The position numbers were made by a program, and so were the translations under genes. Of a DNA stretch of 64,000 nt, positions 42,735 through 49,743 are shown in pieces. The notes below the pieces were generated by a model. It was given only the letters and a program-made list of their open reading frames with translations, was not told the origin of the DNA and did no database searches. The DNA is taken from NCBI GenBank assembly GCA_050246795.1, contig JBFWVJ010000005.1, positions 1 to 64,000 on the forward strand, in the 5' to 3' direction. The stretch is from JBFWVJ01 sp050246795 (lineage in GTDB: Bacteria > Patescibacteriota > Gracilibacteria > JAUYGZ01). Within the stretch, counting starts at the first letter, position 1. Each line of letters begins with the position of its first letter.

Positions 42735-43793
42735 ATGGATAAAGCTCAAAAGATCGCTGCCTATGATCCCAGTGATCTGGGTTTGGACAATGGAAATTTG
42801 TTTGGCCTGCCATTTACTACCGAAGAGTCAGAGGTGATCGTGCTCCCCATGCCCTGGGAAGTGACGGTGTCGTATCGTGATGGTACGGCTGCAGGTCCTG
42901 AAACTATGTTTGAATGCTCACAGCAGGTGGATCTCTATGATCCAGATATCGTTGATGCTTGGAAGATGGGGATCTCCATGGAGCCGATTCCGGCAGAATG
43001 GCAGAAAAAAAATGATGAATTGAGGAAGAAGGCGGAGCATTGTATCGATCATTTGGTCCAGGGTGGTCATCCGACTGATGCGTTGGTAGCTCCACTGTAT
43101 GCTGAAATCAATGCGGCTGGTGAGGCGCTGAATAAATACATCTATGAAAGAAGCTCGTTTTTTTTGGACCAGGGAAAGGCAGTGTGTGTGGCCGGAGGGG
43201 AACACAGTGTTTCCCAGGGATTAATTCAGGCTTTGAGCGAACGACATGAGAAGTTTTCTATTCTTCATATCGATGCTCATGCGGATTTGCGTCAGGCTTA
43301 CGAAGGCTTTGAGTATTCTCATGCGTCGATCATGTACAATGCCCAGAAGCTCTCTCAGGTCGACCAGATGGTCTTGGTGGGGATTCGTGATTTTTCTGAG
43401 CAGGAAGCGAATCGCATGAAGGATTCCGGAGGGCGTTTGCTTCCCTTCGAAGACCGGACTTTGAAACGAAGGAGTTATCGAGGTGAGACCTGGGAACAGA
43501 TTTGTCGGGATATCGTGAAACCCCTTTCGGACAAGGTGTACATCAGCTTCGATATCGATGCTTTGGATCCTTCGCTTTGTCCTCATACTGGTACGCCCGT
43601 TCCTGGTGGCTTGGAGTTTGAACAGGTGTTTTTTATGATCGAAATGCTGCTGGAACAGAACAAAACGATCATTGGCTTTGATCTCTGTGAGGTGGCCCCT
43701 GGAGTGAGTGATGATTGGGACTCTATCGTTGGTGTGAGGGCTCTCTACCGTTTGGCAAATCTCATGGCGGTGTCGCAGGGGAGGAAGGGGTGA
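42735..43793 (+). CDS. speB: Agmatinase/arginase-family ureohydrolase
   Basis: A 352-residue ureohydrolase with the binuclear Mn site: GGEHSVSQ (His), DAHADLR and FDIDALDPS. It would split agmatine to putrescine and urea. The start is ATG 42735 (MDKAQKIAAYDPS); the open frame to 42612 is not supported. It is about 45 residues longer than E. coli SpeB, with an insert around KKNDELRKKAEHCIDHLVQG. Divergent, 103 bp from the DHS-like gene. Guanidino-acid specificity (arginase against agmatinase) is inferred from the context. Confidence 0.88.
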   Translation: MDKAQKIAAYDPSDLGLDNGNLFGLPFTTEESEVIVLPMPWEVTVSYRDGTAAGPETMFECSQQVDLYDPDIVDAWKMGISMEPIPAEWQKKNDELRKKAEHCIDHLVQGGHPTDALVAPLYAEINAAGEALNKYIYERSSFFLDQGKAVCVAGGEHSVSQGLIQALSERHEKFSILHIDAHADLRQAYEGFEYSHASIMYNAQKLSQVDQMVLVGIRDFSEQEANRMKDSGGRLLPFEDRTLKRRSYRGETWEQICRDIVKPLSDKVYISFDIDALDPSLCPHTGTPVPGGLEFEQVFFMIEMLLEQNKTIIGFDLCEVAPGVSDDWDSIVGVRALYRLANLMAVSQGRKG

Positions 43794-43837
43794 TGTTTTC
43801 TCATACCATTCGTGTTCTCTTGTTGAAATACTCATTC

Positions 43838-43957
43838 ATGAAGAGATTGAAAATTTGTTCTCTTGTCTCCAGAGCCATTGAAAGTGCTTTTTATTGGGCT
43901 TCTTGCTTTGTTCAATTCTTGACGCTGGGAAATAGTTCGCAAAAGCGTAAGCTGTAA
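43838..43957 (+). CDS. Possible small protein (39 residues)
   Basis: Short frame MKRLKICSLVSRAIESAFYW, ending 9 bp before the hydrolase ATG. A hydrophobic centre (AFYWASCFVQFL) could be a membrane helix. It may be a leader peptide, or non-coding. Weak. Confidence 0.25.
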   Translation: MKRLKICSLVSRAIESAFYWASCFVQFLTLGNSSQKRKL

Positions 43958-43966
43958 AAAAACTTC

Positions 43967-44749
43967 ATGATTATCACCCTTTTTGTTCACGGGACCATTT
44001 TGCCACCGGCTTGGAGCCGTGAGCTTCCTTTTATTCACGATTTTTATTTTTGTCCACCTGGGCTTTCTCCAGTAAAAGATCTGGCAAAGAAGTACCATTT
44101 TCACAAAATTCTGGCAGCACTGTCCGAGGAAGATCCAGTGCAGTTTCCTCTGGAGAGCTTCTATTTGTTCGGTTGGTCTGGGGATTTATCCAACAAGGCT
44201 CGAGAACAAGCTGCTGAGGAACTCTTTCTCCAGTTGCAAACACTGTTTGATTCTTTTCCAGAATTACCCGTACTCCAGATCATCAGCCACAGTCATGGAG
44301 GGAATGTCGTGCTTCACCTCGGGAGGATTCTTTCCGAGAGGATGCCCTCCCTCAGCATTGAACGGTTTATTGCTCTGGCTTGTCCAGTACAGGTGAACAC
44401 TCAAGAGCTGGTAGCACTTCCGGTTTTTGAAAAGATCTACTCTCTGCATTCACACATGGATCTTCTCCAAGTGATGGATCCTCAAGGACTTCATGCCTTT
44501 TGGGATGAAGAAGAGCAGCGAGATATTCTAAGCCTCTTGAACTCTCTGAAAAATCAACGTACTCTCTTTTCGCAGCGACATTTTCCTGCTACAGAACGCT
44601 TGCTACAGGTGCATTTTACCTTTCATTCATTGGAACTGCTGCACATTAGCTTTCTTTCCCCTCGATTTTTTCGACTCTTGCCCGATATCCTTGATCACTT
44701 GAGCGATATCCCGCTGCGAGCTGATGAACTTCATCTCAACTGGAAATAA
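43967..44749 (+). CDS. Alpha/beta hydrolase (lipase/thioesterase-like)
   Basis: A 260-residue protein starting with LFVHGTILPPAW (HG oxyanion strand) and carrying a nucleophile elbow SHSHGGNVVLHLG (Ser in the GxSxG-like SHSHGG). YSLHSHMDLLQVMDPQGL may hold the acidic residue and HFTFHSLELLH the His. Substrate unknown. It precedes efp by 23 bp on the same strand, so they may share a transcript. No signal peptide. Confidence 0.75.
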   Translation: MIITLFVHGTILPPAWSRELPFIHDFYFCPPGLSPVKDLAKKYHFHKILAALSEEDPVQFPLESFYLFGWSGDLSNKAREQAAEELFLQLQTLFDSFPELPVLQIISHSHGGNVVLHLGRILSERMPSLSIERFIALACPVQVNTQELVALPVFEKIYSLHSHMDLLQVMDPQGLHAFWDEEEQRDILSLLNSLKNQRTLFSQRHFPATERLLQVHFTFHSLELLHISFLSPRFFRLLPDILDHLSDIPLRADELHLNWK

Positions 44750-44772
44750 TTGTTCATTTCTTAATCTGTCAT

Positions 44773-45327
44773 ATGATCATCTCCGACCTCAAAAAAGGAA
44801 ACGCCATCAACTGGAAGAATGGTGTGTGGATCGCTCAGGATATTACCTTCGTGAATCCTGGAAAAGGCTCTGCGTTTTACCGTGTGAAACTTCGGAATAT
44901 TGAAACGGGCCAGTCGGTCGAAAATACCTTCAAATCAGGAGAAAGTATTGATGAAGCTTCTGTGGTTCGTCGAAATGCACAGTTCCTCTACAAAACCGGA
45001 GATGAATTTCATTTCATGGACAACGAAAGCTATGAACAGGTGGCTTTGGATGGCGAAGCGGTTGGAAAGGCCGCTGACTTCATGGTCGATGGTGTCGAAG
45101 TACAACTTGTCGTGGTGAATGACCGACCGGCAGGGGTTCAACTTCCTCCGAAGATGGTCTTCGAAGTGACGGAAGCTCCGCCAGGAGTCAAAGGAGATAG
45201 CGCTACTGGTAAAATGATGGCGGTGACGATTTCCACGGGGGCGACGGTGATGGCTCCGTTGTTTATCAAAACCGGTGATAGCATTCGGATCAATACTGAG
45301 ACGGGGGAGTATGTGGAGAGGGCGTAG
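44773..45327 (+). CDS. efp: Elongation factor P
   Basis: EF-P rescues ribosomes stalled at polyproline. The 184-residue protein has KOW-like domain I (KKGNAINWKNGVWIAQDITF) with the tip loop NPGKGSAF; K31 is the site that EpmA modifies in the Lys-type family. The OB domains follow (QFLYKTGDEFHFMDNESYEQ) and the C-terminal EF-P signature (KTGDSIRINTETGEYVERA). EpmA and an EpmB-like enzyme lie within 10 kb. Confidence 0.97.
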   Translation: MIISDLKKGNAINWKNGVWIAQDITFVNPGKGSAFYRVKLRNIETGQSVENTFKSGESIDEASVVRRNAQFLYKTGDEFHFMDNESYEQVALDGEAVGKAADFMVDGVEVQLVVVNDRPAGVQLPPKMVFEVTEAPPGVKGDSATGKMMAVTISTGATVMAPLFIKTGDSIRINTETGEYVERA

Positions 45328-45350
45328 AGCGGTGCATTTAGAAACTACAG

Positions 45351-46280
45351 ATGAAAAGAACTCAATCCGAACACCCTCTTTCTATTTCTGATGTGGGGAT
45401 GTTTCGGGTATCAAAGGAAAATGTGGTCAATGAAGGTGATGATGGATTGATGTGGGATTCTGAACGCAGATTAGCTGTGATCGCTGACGGTATTCACCAA
45501 GACAATGGTCATGGAATGGATGATGTGCTTCGTTTACAGAATATTTTGAATGGGGCATCAAATACCAGAGAGGATATACGAGCGTGTTTTTGGAATTTGG
45601 CAGGTCCTGAAACTGCTTCGACGATGGTTGCACTCCATCTTCCAGAGTCATTTGATCGGCCAGGTTTGTTACTCCATGCTGGTGATTCCCATTGTGTTCG
45701 TATTTCTCGGGCAACTTCTGAGTCGGTTTTAGATGTTTTGACTACGGAACATTCACTTTGGGAATTCCTTCATTTTTCCATTCATGACGATCGAAAACAC
45801 TTCCACCAAAAGTATAATCAACGGAAGACTTGTCAGGCTATTGCCTCAGCGGGCATTTCAGTTCAGGAACTGGTCGAAGATATAGAGTTTTTGGGAGATT
45901 TTCTTTCCGAACAGTACTTGGACCCCCAGCTCGATCTTTTCTTTGAGGAATGGCCTTATGATTTCCTTGTAAGGAAGTTGTATCGAATGATTTTTCAGTG
46001 TCGTTCAACACTTATCCTGACCATGATGAATACGCCTGCTGAGATTCGGCATTTCATCGGTGATGGGAAGGATATACCTTGTGAGGATGGCGATCGTATT
46101 GCTTTGATGACAGATGGTATTTACGCGGATGTTTTGACGGACGATGAACTACGAGACATCCTACTGCAGCCAATATCTGCCCAAGAGACGGCCCAATTGT
46201 TGGTTAGTGCCAGCCAAAGAAAGAAGATTAAAACCGATGATCGTGCGGCGATTGTTCTTGATCTAGCGGAAGGGTACTAG
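45351..46280 (+). CDS. PP2C-family Ser/Thr phosphatase
   Basis: A 309-residue PPM-fold phosphatase. Motifs: LAVIADGIHQDNGHGMDD (metal-binding DG), TASTMVALHL, LLHAGDSHCVRIS (GDS), DGDRIALMTDGIYADVLTD (SDG-like) and KTDDRAAIVLDL (DD metal ligand). The His-Gln-Asp variant of the DGxGG motif is unusual. An N-terminal Ser/Thr-kinase partner is not in the window. It lies 24 bp after efp and its stop shares four bases with the epmB stop. Confidence 0.85.
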   Translation: MKRTQSEHPLSISDVGMFRVSKENVVNEGDDGLMWDSERRLAVIADGIHQDNGHGMDDVLRLQNILNGASNTREDIRACFWNLAGPETASTMVALHLPESFDRPGLLLHAGDSHCVRISRATSESVLDVLTTEHSLWEFLHFSIHDDRKHFHQKYNQRKTCQAIASAGISVQELVEDIEFLGDFLSEQYLDPQLDLFFEEWPYDFLVRKLYRMIFQCRSTLILTMMNTPAEIRHFIGDGKDIPCEDGDRIALMTDGIYADVLTDDELRDILLQPISAQETAQLLVSASQRKKIKTDDRAAIVLDLAEGY

Positions 46281-47455
46281 TCAGCGGATGCTTTTTCTTT
46301 GGCATCTTGATATTCGACAATGAGCGTTCCGTCTTGGGCCAACTCACAATATTCTGGGATTTCCCAATCTGGTCGAACGGATTGATAGATTTCAGGTGTG
46401 AAGGGGGTTTTGATCCAAACTTTTGAACCTTTTCGTTTGATGATCTCGGAATCGGAACCCAGTTCGACCTTGCCGATACGCGTGTCGACCATGAATTTAG
46501 GAATAATTCTCGTGCTTGCATTCGCTCGAAGGTATTTGCGAATGGCCTGAAATTTTTCCAAGCTGGTCCGGAAGTATTCGGTTCCTTGCAATGGATCCGC
46601 TTGATAGACCGCGTAGGGTTCTACCCCCAGCTGACGCAGCTTGCGGAATAGATCGATCAGGACGTCCGGGTCATCGTTGATGCCTTTCATCAGCACCGTT
46701 TGGCTGTAGAGCGGGATGTTGTTTTGAGTGCAGAGGAGGAGGGAACGGATGGTTTGTGGGGACAGTTCGTCGGGGTGATTGATGTGAGGGGAGATCGAAA
46801 TTGCCAAAGGCAATTTTGAATTTTCAATTTTCAATTTCCAATTTTCAATGGAATTGAATTTTTTAAATGGTTTAATCCATTCCTCCGTGATCAATTCCGG
46901 ATCGGAGGTGAAGATGCGCGTGCCGACGCGGATGCTGGTGAGGTGGGGGACGGTCCGTAGTTTTTCACAAAGATCGAGCACATTCTTGGGGAACATCAAA
47001 GGGTCGCCTCCGGTGATGAGCACTTCTTTGATGCGTTCATCATTTTTCAGGTATTCGATGGCTTGGTCGAAGGTGTCTTGCGGAGTCGAATAGTCTCCCT
47101 TCCGGACATCATGGGAGTAATTCTTCCGAAAACAAAAGCGACAGTAAGCGAAGCACTGGGAGGTGGGCATGAGGATGACCCGATCCAGGTAGATTCGTTC
47201 CAAGCCTGGGATGCCGGTTTTAAGGATGCCGGGATAGGGCCGTTCTAAGCCAACGGGTTCCAATTCGCGAGGATCGGGAAGGTACTGCTTGGCGATGGCT
47301 TTTGAATACTTTATTTGTTCAAGAAGGTAATCGGTGAAACGGAGAGGGTGTTGGAAGAGAAATTTCTCAAAGGCTTCCCGGTCGATGTTTTCGTAGGTGA
47401 TACCGAGGAGGGATTCGAGTTTGGCGAGAGAGTTGATGAGGTGGTATTTCTTCAA
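46277..47455 (-). CDS. epmB: KamA-family radical-SAM lysine 2,3-aminomutase, EpmB-like
   Basis: The 392-residue enzyme has the radical-SAM cluster CFAYCRFCFRK (C101, C105, C108), GGDPLMFP, VGTRIF and the PLP region. It isomerises lysine to beta-lysine. EpmB uses EF-P-bound or free lysine; KamA proper makes beta-lysine as osmolyte or metabolite. Close efp and epmA favour the EF-P role. About residues 199-216 (NSIENWKLKIENSK) are encoded by an AATTGAAA repeat, before the conserved HINHPDEL. Confidence 0.9.
   Translation of the reverse strand: MKKYHLINSLAKLESLLGITYENIDREAFEKFLFQHPLRFTDYLLEQIKYSKAIAKQYLPDPRELEPVGLERPYPGILKTGIPGLERIYLDRVILMPTSQCFAYCRFCFRKNYSHDVRKGDYSTPQDTFDQAIEYLKNDERIKEVLITGGDPLMFPKNVLDLCEKLRTVPHLTSIRVGTRIFTSDPELITEEWIKPFKKFNSIENWKLKIENSKLPLAISISPHINHPDELSPQTIRSLLLCTQNNIPLYSQTVLMKGINDDPDVLIDLFRKLRQLGVEPYAVYQADPLQGTEYFRTSLEKFQAIRKYLRANASTRIIPKFMVDTRIGKVELGSDSEIIKRKGSKVWIKTPFTPEIYQSVRPDWEIPEYCELAQDGTLIVEYQDAKEKASAD
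46811..46860. repeat. AATTGAAA minisatellite inside epmB
   Basis: Seven-to-eight-bp units (AATTTTCA) in tandem, encoding ENWKLKIENSK. On the complement it matches the intergenic array at 2911-2949. Confidence 0.8.
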
Positions 47456-47492
47456 AGAATCTTATTATTTGGACCAAAAGTGTACCACTTTT

Positions 47493-47608
47493 GTCATGTC
47501 GACCGGAGTCGTAGGTTTTGGGAAGGACGCAGTGGAGAAATCTGGCGTCTGTACAGTTGAGAGATTTCTCCACTTCGTCCTGAGTACAGGGACTCCGGTC
47601 GAAATGAC
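47493..47608. repeat. 116-bp REP-like palindrome between ruvB and epmB
   Basis: Outer arms GTCATGTCGACCGGAGTC (47493-47510) and GACTCCGGTCGAAATGAC (47591-47608) differ at one position; inner arms (GACGCAGTGGAGAAATCT at 47526-47543 and its partner at 47562-47579) also differ at one. On the minus strand a T-run (47610-47617) lies just before it. It looks like a REP/MITE-type dispersed element of the GGAGAAATCT class seen in various bacteria. It may act as a terminator between the two genes. Confidence 0.8.
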
Positions 47609-47631
47609 ACAAAAAAAGTCGGAATGGAAAA

Positions 47632-48717
47632 CTAAGGTGTTTTTTCGAAGAGGTTGGATTGTTTGTGCATCGTTTTTTGAGAGGGATCCAGTCCCAAATG
47701 GACATAGGCGTGTTCTGTGGCTACTCGCCCTCGAGCTTTTCGGTCGAGCATGCCGAGTTGGATCAGGAACGGTTCATACACGTCTTCGATGGTGCCGGCA
47801 TCTTCGCCGATGGCAGCTGAGAGGGTGTTCAACCCGACCGGTCCTCCCTGGAATTTTTCAATAATGGTGCGAATAAGCGTGATATCCGTGCGATCCAGAC
47901 CAATATGATCGATGCCAAGGGCCAAGAGGGCTTTTGCAGTGATTTCGTAGGTGATCATTTTTTCAGGGGTCTGTTCCATTTCTGCAAAGTCTCGAATTCT
48001 CTTGAGCAGACGGTTCGCAATCCGGGGAGTCCTGCGAGCGCAGCTGGAAATCTTTTGAGCGGCTTTTGGATCGATCTGGTATTGGAGGATATTCGCGGAG
48101 CGGCGAATGATGTGTTCGATCTCTTCATCAGAATAAAAATCCAGCCGAAGGATGTGACCAAAGCGGTCGCGCAAGGGAGAGCTCAGATGAGAAAATTTAG
48201 TAGTAGCTCCGATCAAGGTAAAGTCGGGGAGGTTGATACGCATCGTTCGGGCTGAGGGCCCTTTGCCGATCATGATGTCCAGGGCGTAGTCTTCCATGGC
48301 GCTGTAGAGGATTTCTTCGATGTTCGGACGCAGGCGATGGATTTCATCGATGAAGAGAACATCGCCTTTTTTAAGATTCGTCAGAATGGCTGCCAGATCA
48401 CCCTGTTTTTCAATAGCAGGAGCGGAGGTGATCTTAAAATTTCCGCCCATTTCATGGGCGATAACGGCTGCCATGGTGGTCTTGCCGAGGCCCGGAGGTC
48501 CGTAGAGGAGGGTATGCTCCAAACATTCTTCCCGTTTCTTTGCCGCTTGGAGAAAGATCTTCAGGTTTTCTTTGAGTTGGGTCTGGCCAATGTATTCCTC
48601 AAGTGTTTTGGGACGGAGCGAGTTTTCAAAGACTTCCGAATCCGTGCCGCGGGATTTGCCGCTGATCATGCGCGGGTCGTTAGAGTCTTGCTGGTGGTGG
48701 GAAGAAGAAATCGCCAT
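47632..48717 (-). CDS. ruvB: Holliday junction helicase RuvB
   Basis: RuvB drives branch migration with RuvA. The 361 residues have Walker A GPPGLGKTT (about 73-81), Walker B VLFIDEIHRL, sensor LIGATTKFS, the arginine finger region SPLRDRFGHI and the C-terminal winged helix (GLNTLSAAIGEDAGTIEDVYEP). An N-terminal Ser/His/Gln-rich stretch of about 15 residues is extra; an inner Met (M17) could be the true start. ruvA and ruvC are not here. Confidence 0.96.
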   Translation of the reverse strand: MAISSSHHQQDSNDPRMISGKSRGTDSEVFENSLRPKTLEEYIGQTQLKENLKIFLQAAKKREECLEHTLLYGPPGLGKTTMAAVIAHEMGGNFKITSAPAIEKQGDLAAILTNLKKGDVLFIDEIHRLRPNIEEILYSAMEDYALDIMIGKGPSARTMRINLPDFTLIGATTKFSHLSSPLRDRFGHILRLDFYSDEEIEHIIRRSANILQYQIDPKAAQKISSCARRTPRIANRLLKRIRDFAEMEQTPEKMITYEITAKALLALGIDHIGLDRTDITLIRTIIEKFQGGPVGLNTLSAAIGEDAGTIEDVYEPFLIQLGMLDRKARGRVATEHAYVHLGLDPSQKTMHKQSNLFEKTP

Positions 48718-48718
48718 G

Positions 48719-48810
48719 GGGAGGGAAGGGTATGCAGGGTACGGACGATACGGAGGGTATGGACGAATTTTCCTTCGTACCTGTCCAACCTTTCGTCCGT
48801 CCGTACCCTT
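48719..48810. repeat. Inverted GGTACGGAC array between the VIT and ruvB genes
   Basis: A purine arm (48719-48766: GGGTATGCA, GGGTACGGA, CGATACGGA, GGGTATGGA) directly precedes ruvB; a pyrimidine arm (48769-48810: CCTTCGTACC, CGTCCGTCCGTACCC) lies just after the VIT stop. They could form a long hairpin. Confidence 0.85.
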
Positions 48811-48815
48811 AAATT

Positions 48816-49601
48816 TTATGCGAGGCCTTTCAGCAGGTATCCTATGCCGTAGGCAACTGCAGCTGCCGCTCCGCCGACCAGGAGCATTTCCAGTCCGGCT
48901 TTAAACCAGGTTTTGGCGATCAGTAAGCTGCGGAGCGATCCTACCACAAAGATGCTGACAGCGGTAATAAGGCAAGAGAACAAGAAGGCGTTTTGTTCGA
49001 GGGTTGGGAAGAAGTAAATGAGCACAAAGGTTAGGAGGGGGATCAGACCGCAGGCAAGAAAGGCGACAAAGGTGACCGCGCCAGCCATGATTGGATTGAT
49101 GTTTTCTTCAAGAATGCCCAGTTCCTCGACCATCATGGTTTTCAACCAGAGTTCTTTGTCACTTGTAATGATTTCTACGGCTCGATCGAGATCCTTTCCA
49201 GTAAACCCTTTTTCTTTGTAGATTGCTCGAATTTCCTCCTTTTCTCCTTTTGGGTAGTTTTCCACCTCCCATTTTTCCCGATTGTATTCCTCCTTGTAGA
49301 AATCCTGTTCTGATTTGATGGAAAGATAGTTGCTCGCGGCCATAGAGAAGCCATCGGCGATCAAATTTGCAAATCCAAGGATGAGGATGATGCTGGGGCT
49401 GAGTTCTGCTCCGACCACTCCTGAAACGACGGCAAAAGTAGTGACGGTTCCGTCCAGGGCTCCGTATACGGCTGATCCGAGGTATTTTCCGGCTGATGGA
49501 TGTTCATCAGGATGAAAATGCTGGGTATCGTGTGCTTTTTTTGTGAGTTTTACATCTTTTTTTCGATAGGCTTTACGTACAAGTGATTCACGTGAGGTCA
49601 T
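48816..49601 (-). CDS. VIT1/CCC1-family iron/manganese transporter
   Basis: A 261-residue membrane protein. Membrane segments about 42-65, 70-90, 172-195, 205-225 and 235-258. Family motifs: YGALDGTVTTFAVVSGVVGA, LIADGFSMAASNYLS and the cytoplasmic metal-binding helix with MMVEELGILEEN. VIT proteins move Fe2+ or Mn2+ out of the cytoplasm or into compartments. A Dps gene is at 62975, so metal handling is a plausible shared theme. A His-rich N-terminal stretch (HDTQHFHPDEH) could also bind metal. Confidence 0.9.
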   Translation of the reverse strand: MTSRESLVRKAYRKKDVKLTKKAHDTQHFHPDEHPSAGKYLGSAVYGALDGTVTTFAVVSGVVGAELSPSIILILGFANLIADGFSMAASNYLSIKSEQDFYKEEYNREKWEVENYPKGEKEEIRAIYKEKGFTGKDLDRAVEIITSDKELWLKTMMVEELGILEENINPIMAGAVTFVAFLACGLIPLLTFVLIYFFPTLEQNAFLFSCLITAVSIFVVGSLRSLLIAKTWFKAGLEMLLVGGAAAAVAYGIGYLLKGLA

Positions 49602-49743
49602 GAGAATGGAGGATGAGTGTTACTGGTAGCTTAGCTTTTTTGCTCCCTTTTTTCTACTCCTGGCAGTTTTCAAATGGTTACTTCCGCTCGTTGACCATTT
49701 TTGGTTTTCATGATATAATGAAGTACTTTTGATTTTCAATTTT

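Noticed and set aside
47493..47608. CRISPR or attachment site
   Set aside because: One palindrome, no spacer array, no integrase nearby.
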